Below are positions 1-9,646 of a stretch of DNA of 64,000 nt, piece by piece. Positions within the stretch are counted from its first letter, which is position 1, and each line of letters opens with the position of its first letter. The notes under the pieces were generated by a model, which ran no database searches, was not told the origin of the DNA, and worked only from the letters and a program-made list of their open reading frames with translations. The position numbers and the translations under genes were made by a program. Origin of the DNA: Antitrichia curtipendula (lineage: Eukaryota > Streptophyta > Bryopsida > Hypnales > Leucodontaceae). The stretch lies in the NCBI GenBank assembly GCA_951230915.1, contig OX579635.1:38626001-38690000 (forward strand), given 5' to 3'.

Positions 1-3000
1 CTGGGTTACTGGATAGTGAACAGAGTTCATCCAGATGGGAGCAATCATCTTGTCAGGGGCACTCCGCTAAAAAAGGTAAGTTCACACTTGGTGCGAGGGG
101 TGATGTTTGCAGTGTGAATCTGGTCCAGAAGTATGTCTACATTCGTTCTTAAGACCCTCATCAATCATCAATAACACTCTTTAACACCAAGTGTAAACAT
201 GATATTTAGTGTTCCTTGGTATTTATTGTTACTTACCCTATTATTTGACTTACATTAATTCTCATATAATTGACAAATAGTGTTCAGGTTGATGTTTAGT
301 ATTGGTAACATTAGTGGTATATTTAACATTTGGTGCACCACATATCCACATGAACACCAACCTTATTTTTTGGCACCATAGGGACAGATTGCATCATTTC
401 GAAATAAATTTTTATTTTTTGCCAAATAAAAGTGATCTTTTTTTGCCAAATTTTTTCCATTTCTATGAAAAATGTGGATGAAGTTGCCAAATTTGGATGA
501 AATAGTATATGGGTATGATTGAAAAGTATTCTTTAGTTCAAAAGATGGATGAATGTAGAAATACAATGCTTCACCAAATTTTAAGCGATTGCCATCTTGA
601 CACTTTTTCAAAAAGTAAAAAAAAGGGTCATTGAACACTATTAAAAACTACAGTAGTTGACAAATAGACATTGTGTTTATGTTGGCATTAAGTATTGATA
701 ATGCTAGTATTGTTGTTGACATTTAGTCTTAGAGTTCATCATTTTAGTGTTGCAAACACTAATATCATTATCAATGTAGTGTACTACCGCAAAAATGTTG
801 TCGTTATTAACCATATTTATTAGCACCATTTTTCACATCCACCGAGGTAGAGTTGGTTGTCTTTATTAGGTTAAATATTAAAAAAATAGTGTCAAAATTA
901 TCTATTGTCAATGAAATGTTAAAATGAATATCAAAAATAATTTTAAAGTAAGTTTTGAAAAAAGTGTTCAAAATAAGAATCGCCAAGAGTGTCAAAAAGG
1001 TGTCAAAAAGTATTTTTTATTCTCTTTTAAAATTCATAACTAATTCCAAAAATGTTTGAAACATATGAAACAACCTAAGTTAAATTTGCCTTTCAAGAAT
1101 AATTTGCTTAAAAGTGTAATGAAGAGTCCAACCCCTCCAAATGATAGATTTGAAGTGAAAAGGATGCTTCATACATGTTACATAATTAATGAACAAGAAT
1201 TATACACAATCATGTTGTAAGATGCTAAGATCCCATTTTGAGTGCTAAACCATCATAGAAAGTATCTAGGGGTTTTGGATAGAAATGTGGGAACTTGAGC
1301 AACAATAAGGTAGGCAATCCCAAAGAATTATTTGTAAGTTGTTGTTTTTAAATTCATTTTTTTACACTCTTTTAGAAACTATTTTAACAATCTATTCAAC
1401 ATCTTTTGGTGTTTTAATGACACTATTGCAATAGATTTTCACAAGTCTTTAGTAAGATCTCAGTTTTCAATAGCTGTTCTAACGTATAATTTTCAAGTCT
1501 TTGGTACTATGTTGCAAAGTTGTCAAAAATAGTGATTAAAAACATAATTTTTTGAATTGAAGAAACCAAGATGAGGATGTTAGAGCTAAGCCATTAAAAT
1601 AGTTGATTTTAGAATTGAATTAGATTTTTTATAAAATAATATTATGGTGGGAAGGTTCACTCCATACACTTTGCCCATTCCAAGTAGCTTGGATGGCCCC
1701 ATTTTTTTCTTGCATTTAGCCAATAATTAACATTATTGATTAAATTAATGACAATTGAAGCACAAAGAATTGATTTTTGGCTATAATCATCAAACTTCTT
1801 TTAGATTTTTTTAGGAAAAAGGTAAATTTGATTCCAATAAAAAATTGCAACTCATAGACATTTTTTGAGGCTTAAACAAGACCACAAGTTATGATTGTGG
1901 GGAACTTGGGAACTTTGCCACATCAGTAGTCTGACATGGTCAAAAGACAACCACGTTAGGTACTAGTATTTAATTAATTGTTTTGTTTTCTATTTTATTT
2001 TTATTTTTCTAATATTTTAACAATAGCGCACTAGTTCAAAGCAAGGGGAACAACCCTAAAATAGTCTTTTCAAGGCCTCAAAAAATGTCTAATGGACATA
2101 GCATCCAATTGAGGAAGAAGCCAATGCAAGCTTGAGGGCTATATCATTAAAAGAATATCCCCATCTTGGATTTTTGGTAGGATTGAGTGACTTGCAAACT
2201 TATCCTAATGCATGATTGAGAAGTCACAATCAAAGTTTTGAATGAATCATAGAGTGATTTAGTGATCTCAATAGGAATTTTTACCTTTTGGATAACTTTG
2301 TAATCCTAAATAGTCAACAAATAAGTAAAGAATGAAGAAGAAATTAACATTATTAAGTTCATATGACTAAGAAGAACTAAAAAAGAACATCAATATTGGA
2401 TTGGATAATAATTTGTCTTATGCTAAAATGTGAGATAGTTTAATCTTTAAAGGCATAGAAAGTCCAATTTTGGATGTAACATAGTGTTTTTGTGTATTTG
2501 GCATAGAAAGCGCATAAATTGAGGTATACAATAATGACAAAAGTTTAAATCCATGTTAATTTAGATTTAATGACACATAACATTTGCAATTTGGATTATT
2601 ATAACACCTCTTACATGTCTCAAAAAATACAAAATGGTCATATATTCTATATGTGTTGTTTCATATTCAAGCATGATAATATTTAAATATCAAAATAACA
2701 TTCAAATGCAAGATGTTATAAGTGTGAAATTATCAATCCAATGGTTTATGTTTTGTTTACTTTTAGAACATAATTTATATTCTATCAGACAAATACAATA
2801 TTGTGTACATGGTTCCTAAATGATTAAATTATCCTTTGAATTTGAATTTCAATAACTTCATTGTTCAATAGTGTCATAGAAACAATTCAAGTAGACTACC
2901 CAAAATTTGTGCTTTATCACCTTATTTATACCATTTTTTTAATTATAATTCTTGAGGTGTTGGAAAGAGATTCAATTTATGGACAAAGGACAAATGTGAG

Positions 3001-3300
3001 AAGAGGTGGTATAAATTGAATTAATATATTTTTGAATGTAGCATAATTTGTGAGGGTAATGATCTAAAGTCCATAAGTGGCACTAAATGCCTTGACACCC
3101 ACTATAAAATTCATACATGATGGTGATCTTACTCATCTAAATTGCTCATAACATATTAAAAAAACAATATAACATTGAAGCTCTAAAATGGTCATTAAAA
3201 ATTTCTAATTATTTTGTAACTAAAAACATATGAAATCTTGTAGTGGTCATCAAGTTGTTTCTAAAGTATCACTTGTAAACCACAATAATGTCCATCAAGT
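1..3300. other. AT-rich intergenic DNA with repeat fragments
   Basis: No gene is supported here. Short open frames occur on both strands but have no recognisable domain and the composition of surrounding AT-rich DNA. About 1018-1105 resembles the internal part of the TA-AGGTA elements described further on (the stretch around CATAACTAATTCC and the AAC-TTAGGTTA-like segment). About 1898-2085 is a diverged copy of a sequence also found at about 6895-7075. The rest shows nothing I can name. Confidence 0.6.
1898..2085 (+). repeat. dispersed repeat I, copy 1
   Basis: This is recognisably similar to 6895-7075. Shared landmarks in the same order are GGGAAC, CTGACRTGRYCAAA, CACRTTAG, an AT-rich middle, AATAGYGC, GGGAACAA and CCTAAAAT. 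Both copies are diverged and neither has a clear terminus, so I cannot assign a class. Confidence 0.5.
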
Positions 3301-3305
3301 CACTT

Positions 3306-3354
3306 AAATTTGTGTGGCACGAAATTTACAAATGATTTAGTGCCACACAAATTT
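3306..3354. repeat. short perfect hairpin
   Basis: A 15-bp arm AAATTTGTGTGGCAC (3306-3320) is repeated in inverted orientation at 3340-3354 with no mismatch. The loop is 19 nt. It could be the remnant of a small miniature element. No gene lies beside it for which it would act as a terminator. Confidence 0.6.
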
Positions 3355-3507
3355 ACACAAATTTTAAAATTTTAAATCACTAACAAAATATGCCTAAATT
3401 TTTTTAAGGGCCCTGTTTAAGAAAGGTGATGCTCCCAATGTTGGGAACTTTGACACCACTGGGGAACGCCGTAGGCAACATTGTGAGACATTTTTAAATA
3501 TCCTCTC

Positions 3508-3650
3508 TGAATTTTGTCTATAACTTTTGATTGGAGACTCTAAATTGCAAACGGATTTTTGGAGATGAAATTTATCTTCATTTGACAACTTTTCTTAGTT
3601 CAAAGTTTTTTGATAAAAGTTATTCTACTATGTCAAAACGGACTCTAAAG
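3508..3650 (+). repeat. half copy of foldback family G
   Basis: This matches one arm of the long-armed foldback at 50516-51118 and of its relative at 55419-56028. Landmarks are TAACTTTTGATTGGAGACTC, then AAACGGATTTTTGGAGATGA, then a TTCAAAGT stretch and a TCTACTATG stretch. Only one arm is present, so this copy is truncated or is a solo arm. Confidence 0.55.
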
Positions 3651-4061
3651 TCTGCTGGCTTAACAAATCAAATGGAAAAAACTAATAAAAACCAAATAAA
3701 TCAAAACTTTAACCTCACATGTACATGTAAGTCATTGCATAGTGCAATGGGCAAGGGCCTTCCTCCACCAAGCAACACTAGAAGAAAAACGTGCCCAACA
3801 CAATCAGCTACAATGTAACTAGTGTTCAATACAACTATCTTGCAACTATAATCCTCTCTATTAGCACCAAATCTAACGTAATTGTTTTATGTCATTGTTT
3901 TACAGCATTGATATATTGTTTTAGTTGCAAAGTAGTCAATTTATAGTTGCAAAAAACAACTAGGAAACAACTACAAAAATATTGCAATTGTAATATGACC
4001 ATAGTTGATTCCTAGTCGCTTTCTAGTCATACATTAGTTGTTTCTTAGTTGTTTCCTACAG

Positions 4062-4221
4062 TACTAGAAAATTCACCTTTTTTGTTGATTTGGATGTATA
4101 GATTTGATTCACTTTTCTATTGATTTGGAGAGTAATTTGTTGATTTGGATAGAAATCAATAGAAAAGTTAACCAAATGAATGCAACCAAATCAATAAAAA
4201 AACTAAATTTTCTAATAGTGA
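4062..4221. mobile_element. small inverted-repeat element nested in the CACTA element
   Basis: The left arm contains ACTAGAAAATT, a T-rich run, TTGATTTGG and then CTTTTCTATTGATTT. The right arm carries the same blocks in inverted order and finishes AAATTTTCTAATAGTG. The arms cover most of the 160 bp. The CACTA-like ends suggest a MITE of the same superfamily. Exact ends and target duplication are unclear. Confidence 0.45.
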
Positions 4222-4244
4222 AGCTAGTTGTTTCCTAGTCACTC

Positions 4245-4495
4245 TTAACCCCTGAGCGCCCAGCCCATGTTCACAGAAATCAAAACCCTTCTATACTCAT
4301 TCCAATTAAACTATCACCTAAGAAAAAATCCACACTAATTGATTGTACTGATTGGTAGTAGAGACATGTCCGGAGATATAGGAAAAAGAATGGGTTCTTT
4401 TTAATGTACCATTGAAAAGATTATAAGAGTCAAACAAGGACATCTTTCAAAAATGGAGAGGCCATATTTTGGCCCCTAAGATGCTCAGGGGTTAA
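4245..4495. mobile_element. TTAA-bounded miniature element, CTGAGC subtype
   Basis: TTAA-CCCCTGAGC at the left is matched by GCTCAGGGG-TTAA at the right, a perfect 9-bp inverted repeat with TTAA on both sides; total length is 251 bp. It interrupts the AGTTGTTTCCTAG-rich interior of the CACTA element, so it is the younger insertion. It shares the TTAA-CCCC ends of the large family in this window but not its interior. No coding capacity. Confidence 0.65.
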
Positions 4496-5240
4496 GTCGC
4501 ACACTAGTTGTTTCTTAGTTAGTTTATGATTGTTTCCTAGTTGCCTCCAAAGTTCTTTCCCATTTGTCTTATATCAATTGTTCCATGTCAATTGTAAAGA
4601 ATACCATTAGGTTGGACATATAAAACTTGTAAGTTGTCGCAGTCTTATGCAATGAAATTTGTTGATAGAGTTCTAAGGCTTCTACAATTTCTATGATTTG
4701 TAGATTTTTATAAAGTATAAATTTATATAATTTGTAGATTTCTACAATCTATAGAAATCAAAAAATATTTAAAATCCAATAAATTTTAAAATCTATGAAA
4801 TTGTAAGGTATCCTAAATCAATGAAATCTATTAAATACCTATATTTGAATTTTTGAAATCTAGAAAGAAAGTAGATCTAAAATTTTGAAACCTAAAAAAG
4901 GTAGATTTGACTTTCAAAAATCTATAAAGAAGGCAGATATGAAAATTCTAAAATCTACAAATCATTGAGATTAATATTTTTAAATATATAAATCTATAAA
5001 TTGCAAACAAGTCGCAAATGAGTCTCATACAAGGTGTAATTTTTGCAATTGCTACACCTTTTTCCTAGATTTTAGGGTGTCCATTGCGACTATAGGTCTC
5101 CAAATTGTCACCAGTCACAAACTAGTCGCAAGTATACTTTGCAACTGAAAAAACCAATTGCATAGTGTAGTCGCAAAACCCTTCATTTTCTTCTAATGCA
5201 AGGGGTACAAGGTTTGAATCCTTTTGGCACCCCTTGGCTT

Positions 5241-5778
5241 GTAGGTGGCTTGTCAACATAACACTTTTTATCCTAAGCATTGATTTAGTACTTGCCAATT
5301 GGCCGGTGTTGTAAATTTATTTTAAAATTCTTTTTTGTACTTGTCCAAATTAACAACCAAATTAACACTTTTTTGATTTGTAGTGTCCAAGTCAACATAT
5401 CCGAATCAACAGAAAATGGGCAAATAAAATCAACACTTTCTTGTTCATTTTCTACTGATTTGGACACAAATATTCTACTAGTGGATCACTTCCATTTGTG
5501 TTGGCGGTTAGGTGTAGTGGTCAAGATACTTTGGTTTGAAGATTGTCTTATATGACTCCTCATGCAACCCCAATCCTTGAATTAATTGAAGGTCTCTCCC
5601 ATGCATCTAGAGAGATAATTCCTTCCCAGTACGGGGGGACCATGGCCTAGTTATACAATAATATAATTACATGAATATCCTATAGTTTATAATGGATGCT
5701 AAACCTATTGGATGAAATGGGCCATGCAATTGATGCAAGGTGAATTTTGTATTCAACATAGTAATTATAAAAGAAAAG
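5241..5778. other. intergenic, second SINE-like fragment
   Basis: No gene is supported. About 5554-5672 is similar to 26353-26465 (landmarks CTCCTC, CAACCCCAATCCTTG, TCCC and CCTTCCCA, then GGACCAT). Just upstream, GGTGTAGTGG (about 5511-5520) resembles an A box, so a tRNA-related SINE is possible, but I see no convincing B box. Confidence 0.4.
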
Positions 5779-5985
5779 CCTCCTATTTTGTGCCGTGCTA
5801 AATGTATGTTCTTCACCTATCCTAGCTAATTTGAGGCCTCTAATTGCAAATATTTATTCAAAATTTCAAATTTTTTTCATGTGTGGCAAATAAAAAATTC
5901 TTGTATTTTTCCCAAGGATAAATTCACCTTACATGTCCCATTTTGTGGGACGGGTTTAGCATCTTGCAAGCACTATGGCTTGTTA
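5779..5985 (+). repeat. dispersed repeat F, copy 1
   Basis: Similar to 24037-24255. Shared blocks in order are CTATTTTG, TAATTTGAGG, TTGCAAATA, TCATGTGTG, TTTTTCCCA-like, ATTCACCTT-like and a TGGGACGGGTT-like end. Neither copy has visible inverted ends or target duplications. A short open frame crossing this copy is not conserved in the other and is not called as a gene. Confidence 0.45.
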
Positions 5986-6894
5986 CTCCGTGATACCATG
6001 ATATGCATTTATTACAAGGCAACTTGTGTAACTTATCGCATGCAATCCAAACTTGCCAATGATGCGAGAGCACTTTGTTGGGCTCCTATTGCTCACTCAT
6101 GCAAACTACATATTTCAATGCTAACTCATTACTTTGAGTCACTACAATTTTGATTCAAATCTTCAAGCGTGGATGAGACTTTTGAGTGGAACATCACATG
6201 CATCCTCTCAGTTGGAATTGCCATAATATCTTAAAACTTAGGAGATATAGAAACCCTACAGTAGTTGAATCTGTTCCCATGGTCCAGAGAGAATTAGCCG
6301 AATCTCTTCATTTCATGGCACCGGGTTGATGCTTGCTTGGCTACGATAGTGTAGTAAGTTACTCTATTCTCAAGGTACTCAAGCTTAAAGCAATTCATCA
6401 ATTGTAACTCTATGTTTTAAAATGTAGCTTGACTGCATTTTCACTCTAAACGAGACTTTGGATTGAAAAATGTGATGATAGCAGTTCATTCAATGGCGAT
6501 GGATAATGAACTACCCTTATAAGATCCCATGTACTATTGGTTCGGTCAGAATGTTGAGTCCATATTGTGCAATTTGGGTTGTCATAGTTTGAAAAATTCA
6601 ACCTTACAATATTATTGTTTGTTTCCAAATCCAGTCACGATTTTGAGGCCTTAATTGTTTCAAATAGAATTGTATAGTGTGATAGTGAATCCCAATCCAC
6701 TACTTCATTTGTTCTGTGTAATCTTTCTAATTGTATGATGTGAATGGTGCACAGAAATGGTTCGTCATCCAATTTACTCTTTAGGGCATGTTGTGTAACG
6801 ATCAATTTATTAGACAATGAACACATTTTAGACATGAAGGAATGGCATTAGAAGGGGTCACCCCTTTTAAAAGGTTGCGAGTTCCTTTGCGTTC

Positions 6895-7075
6895 CCAAAT
6901 TGTGGGAATGCAAGGGCAACAATTGACTGTAGCGATCTGACGTGACCAAAGTTCAATCACATTAGACAATAAAAAAATGAAATATTAAAATTATTTCTTT
7001 TTTAATTCAATTTTTTAATAGTGCGTTGTTTGTGCACTACATTGGGAACAATAAGGGAATGGGCCTAAAATGGCC
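6895..7075 (+). repeat. dispersed repeat I, copy 2
   Basis: Second copy of the sequence at 1898-2085, with the same order of landmarks (GGGAATG, CTGACGTGACCAAA, CACATTAG, AATAGTGCG, GGGAACAA, CCTAAAATGG). It ends in a small palindrome around GGGCC-TAAAATGGCCC. Class unknown. Confidence 0.5.
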
Positions 7076-7189
7076 CTTCCCTTGCTCCAATTCCCCTCTA
7101 ATGTAGTGGATCCTTGTAGTGGATCCTGATCTACCAAATTTTGTTCCCAAAATAGCCAAAAATACAATACAAAATATAAGGTAATGCTC

Positions 7190-7330
7190 GCCACAATAAT
7201 CTTAAGGATTTACAAATGAGCCTCAAATATACTAGATCTTGGAGAAAAAGTCACACTAGAAATAAAAAATTTGTAGAGTAGATTTTGAGAAGAGATAAAT
7301 TGATTGGGGTTATGCATGTTAGGCCATTCA
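7190..7330 (+). repeat. dispersed repeat J, copy 1
   Basis: This matches 58683-58825 in opposite orientation. Shared blocks are TCTTGGAGAAAAA, TAGATTTTGAGAAG and AATTGATTGGGGTT, ending at TGCATGTTAGGCC. No coding content. Confidence 0.5.
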
Positions 7331-7949
7331 CACTCATATTTTTTTGGTGACCAATTTTTATAGATTTGACATGCAAAAAGAGAGTTGAAAGATTTTCATA
7401 GTTTTAACACATTCATGATCAAACATTATAATATTTCAATTCGTAAATGATATAGTTGTGTTTTCTTTTCCTATGTGATCTCTAACATGTCTAGTCTTGA
7501 TTTGGTTGTTTGTTGTGTTTGTTGCTTTTTTGATAGCAAAGATTAATTCACTTGATTTCCATCAATCCAAAGATCTTCTTGTAATTGCCTCCAATGCTGA
7601 TTCTATACGTCTTTATGATACAACTACTACCTCATAAGTTCTTTCTTTTTCATCCACTGGAAGAAGTTCTCATGTTATTTTGCTTTCGTATTTTTCTTCC
7701 TAAATTGATATCGCTTGCAGTTGTGCATTCTAATCTTAGATTGATTTCTAAATGAGGTTGCTAGTGGAATTTAGAGATCATGTCTATGTATGCCTATTGT
7801 CCAAGCAAGTCGCTAAAAACAATTCACAACAAGAAGTATAGAGTAGACCAAGTTTGTTTCACACATCAAACTAGTTTGATAATTACTCCTCACTTAAAGA
7901 AGGAGATGACAAGGTCACCGTTGTCCATCTCAGAGTTGTTAATGGATGG

Positions 7950-8099
7950 CAATCTTGTGACGACAATTATTTGTAAAGGAGAATGTCTATTGAGCTGATG
8001 TTGTTAGTTGGGGATTTTGTAGAGTATAATTGATGATTGACTAAACGGGGGAATGGGAGAGAACTAATCTTGGCAAGTAGCACGCAACTATCCTATTAA
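7950..8099 (+). repeat. 150-bp direct duplication, unit 1
   Basis: This 150-bp unit is repeated at 8816-8965 at exactly the same length and high identity (differences are mostly single substitutions). Unit 1 ends CCTA-TTAA and runs straight into a TTAA-bounded element. Unit 2 ends CCTA-TTAA and continues with ordinary sequence. Confidence 0.8.
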
Positions 8100-8815
8100 C
8101 CCCTAAAGATCAAAGACTATGTTTTCTCCCCAAATGCTCCCAAACTGTCATTTCTAGTACAAATACCAAATTTTTGAAAAAGAACATTTTTGGGCACATG
8201 TAACCATAGGATCTTGTAGTACGCTAGTTTCAGAAGATGTGGAAAAAATTTCAGAAATTTCCACTATGTGAATTGCAAGATATTAGCGTTTGAAGTGGCA
8301 AAAATCCTTATTTTGTCCCTGCAAAAAATTATGCAGCTGCACTTCACAAGGTCACATTTGTGTGAAAAATCTACATCCTATGATTTTATTTATTTCCAAA
8401 AATATTTAAAATTGGATAAGATGAAGGACTTCAAAGTTTATTTTAGAATAGATAATGTATAACTGCCCGCAAGCTAAAACTCCTCATACTTTTCATCTCA
8501 TTAATAAAAATGGAATGATTCAAAGCTTTCCGTGCATATATAAGTCTAAAGAACCAATTTCAAATGTTTATTTATGAAAAAAGTGATTTTTTAAGAATTT
8601 TTTGAGTTGCCCGCCGACCAATGAAAATTACATATCATACAATAATTTTTTAACCATGTACTCAAAAGTCATGAAAATTGTTGGGCCTTAAAGCTAATTC
8701 TCGTCTTCTCAAGCACAAGTTGTGTGAAATTTCAAAGAAAAAAAATAAAAAATCGGTTTTTAGTGATCTGCGCAAAATCACTATGTTGCCAAAAAATGAT
8801 GTTTGGTCTTTTAGA
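8096..8815 (+). mobile_element. TTAA-CCCCTAAAG element, forward, right end decayed
   Basis: The left end is TTAA-CCCCTAAAG followed by the family block GACTATGTTTTC and CATTTCTAGTAC. The right part keeps CTATGTTGCC and TTTGGTC, then CTTTTAGA in place of CTTTAGGGGTTAA. It is about 720 bp, shorter than the usual 930, and lacks the middle segment found in other copies. It lies between two copies of a 150-bp duplication. No coding frame. Confidence 0.7.
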
Positions 8816-8965
8816 CAATCTTGTGACGTCAATTATTTGTAAAGGAGAATGTCTATTGAGTTGACGTTGTCAGTTGAGGATTTTGTAGAATCTAATTGAT
8901 GATTGTCTAAATGAGGGAATAGGAGAGAACTAATCTTAGCAAGTAGCACACAACTCTCCTATTAA
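8816..8965 (+). repeat. 150-bp direct duplication, unit 2
   Basis: Second unit of the duplication at 7950-8099. It starts immediately after the decayed right end of the TTAA element and finishes CCTA-TTAA-AATTAC, which looks like the unfilled version of the insertion point in unit 1. Confidence 0.8.
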
Positions 8966-9229
8966 AATTACTGTTTGTTGTCAAAGAGGCTTGCATTGAA
9001 TGTGGATGCAACAAGGACTCGTCAAATGTAAATATTAAATAAGTAACTAAATAGTTTAAGTTATGCAATTATACACCTTCTTTGCTTTACAGGGTTCAAT
9101 GAATTTTTTTGCGAGTGCAACACATTTGCAACTTGCTTCAATATATGATTTTGTAGGTGATTCTATGGGGCCCACACATGTTGTTTATAAAATTAAAAAA
9201 TACTGCCATCCGAAGGCACAAAAATGTTC

Positions 9230-9233
9230 AAAA
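9230..9233 (-). terminator. pol III terminator of tRNA-Val
   Basis: Directly after the discriminator region the minus strand reads A-TTTT-G. A run of four T is the minimal RNA polymerase III stop signal and fits the adjacent tRNA gene. Confidence 0.6.
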
Positions 9234-9234
9234 T

Positions 9235-9307
9235 GTTTTCGCCCGGGTTCGAACCGGGGACCCTCAGTGTGTTAGACTGATGCGATAACCAACTACACCA
9301 CGAAAAC
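9235..9307 (-). tRNA. tRNA-Val (anticodon AAC)
   Basis: The minus strand folds into a complete 73-nt cloverleaf. The acceptor stem GTTTTCG pairs perfectly with CGAAAAC. The D arm starts GTGTAGTTGGTT. The anticodon stem is TCAGT/ACTGA with loop CTAACAC, giving anticodon AAC (valine). The T arm is CCCGG-TTCGAAC-CCGGG, which also supplies the B box. There is no intron and no encoded CCA, as expected for a nuclear gene. It is transcribed away from APC1, about 340 bp from the APC1 start codon, so the two genes are head-to-head. Confidence 0.96.
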
Positions 9308-9474
9308 TGGTGGACCCGACCACTGAAGGAGGAGTCTACGGAGCCGGTCAAGGCTATACAGTAGCTCAATGCTGTTACTGTTCATTGACTTAGGTTTACC
9401 CTAAATACGTAGAATCTTCGTAATTGTACTATTAATCCAAATCCGACTTTTCTTGATTTTCTTCCGTGAAGATA

Positions 9475-9483
9475 AAACCCTAA
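9475..9483 (+). promoter_or_regulatory. telo-box in the APC1 leader or promoter
   Basis: AAACCCTAA lies about 165 bp before the APC1 start codon. This motif is recurrent near transcription starts of plant genes for translation and cell-cycle functions and is bound by Myb-like telobox proteins. Its role here is inferred from position and gene identity. Confidence 0.5.
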
Positions 9484-9526
9484 TCCTCAAATTTTCGAGC
9501 GCTTCAAGCTTTCCCAAATCGCTTCA

Positions 9527-9556
9527 ATGGCGATGGATCCCGTGTTGTGCTTATGA
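9527..9556 (+). CDS. upstream ORF 1 of APC1 (9 codons)
   Basis: ATG at 9527 opens a 9-codon frame ending TGA at 9554-9556, about 90 bp before the APC1 start. G at +4 but T at -3 makes its initiation context moderate. A second short frame (9576-9605, ATG to TGA, 9 codons) follows. If both lie in the mature leader they would reduce or regulate APC1 translation. The transcript start is not known, so this is provisional. Confidence 0.4.
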   Translation: MAMDPVLCL

Positions 9557-9575
9557 TTACTATTCGAAGCTCACA

Positions 9576-9605
9576 ATGCCGCATTCCAAGAGGCGACGCG
9601 AATGA
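9576..9605 (+). CDS. upstream ORF 2 of APC1 (9 codons)
   Basis: A second minimal ATG-to-TGA frame in the APC1 leader, rich in Arg and Lys codons. It ends about 40 bp before the preferred APC1 start codon, close enough to affect reinitiation. Whether it is translated is unknown. Confidence 0.35.
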   Translation: MPHSKRRRE

Positions 9606-9646
9606 GACCGCCGTGAATGCATATGGTGCCCGATCGGGTCCGCAAA

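Larger units (their letters stand above)
3776..5198. mobile_element. non-autonomous CACTA-type transposon
   Basis: The left end begins CACTAGAAGAAAA and the right end finishes TTTTCTTCTAATG, which are the terminal inverted repeats expected of CACTA (En/Spm) elements, with one change in the last CACTA unit. The element is flanked by the 3-bp direct repeat CAA, the duplication length of this superfamily. It is 1,423 bp and has no transposase frame, so it is non-autonomous. Its interior contains repeats of an AGTTGTTTCYTAG motif, as in subterminal transposase-binding regions of this class. Two smaller elements sit inside it, at 4062-4221 and 4245-4495. Confidence 0.7.
3725..5240 (+). mobile_element. 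tRNA-related SINE-like sequence split by a CACTA element
   Basis: The left part holds TAGTGCAATGG (about 3739-3749), which fits a pol III A box. The right part holds GGTTTGAATCC (about 5212-5222), which fits a B box. A CACTA element with a CAA target duplication (3773-3775 and 5199-5201) separates them. Removing it brings the two boxes to roughly 40 bp apart, the usual spacing in tRNA-derived SINEs. The outer limits are uncertain. Confidence 0.45.
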
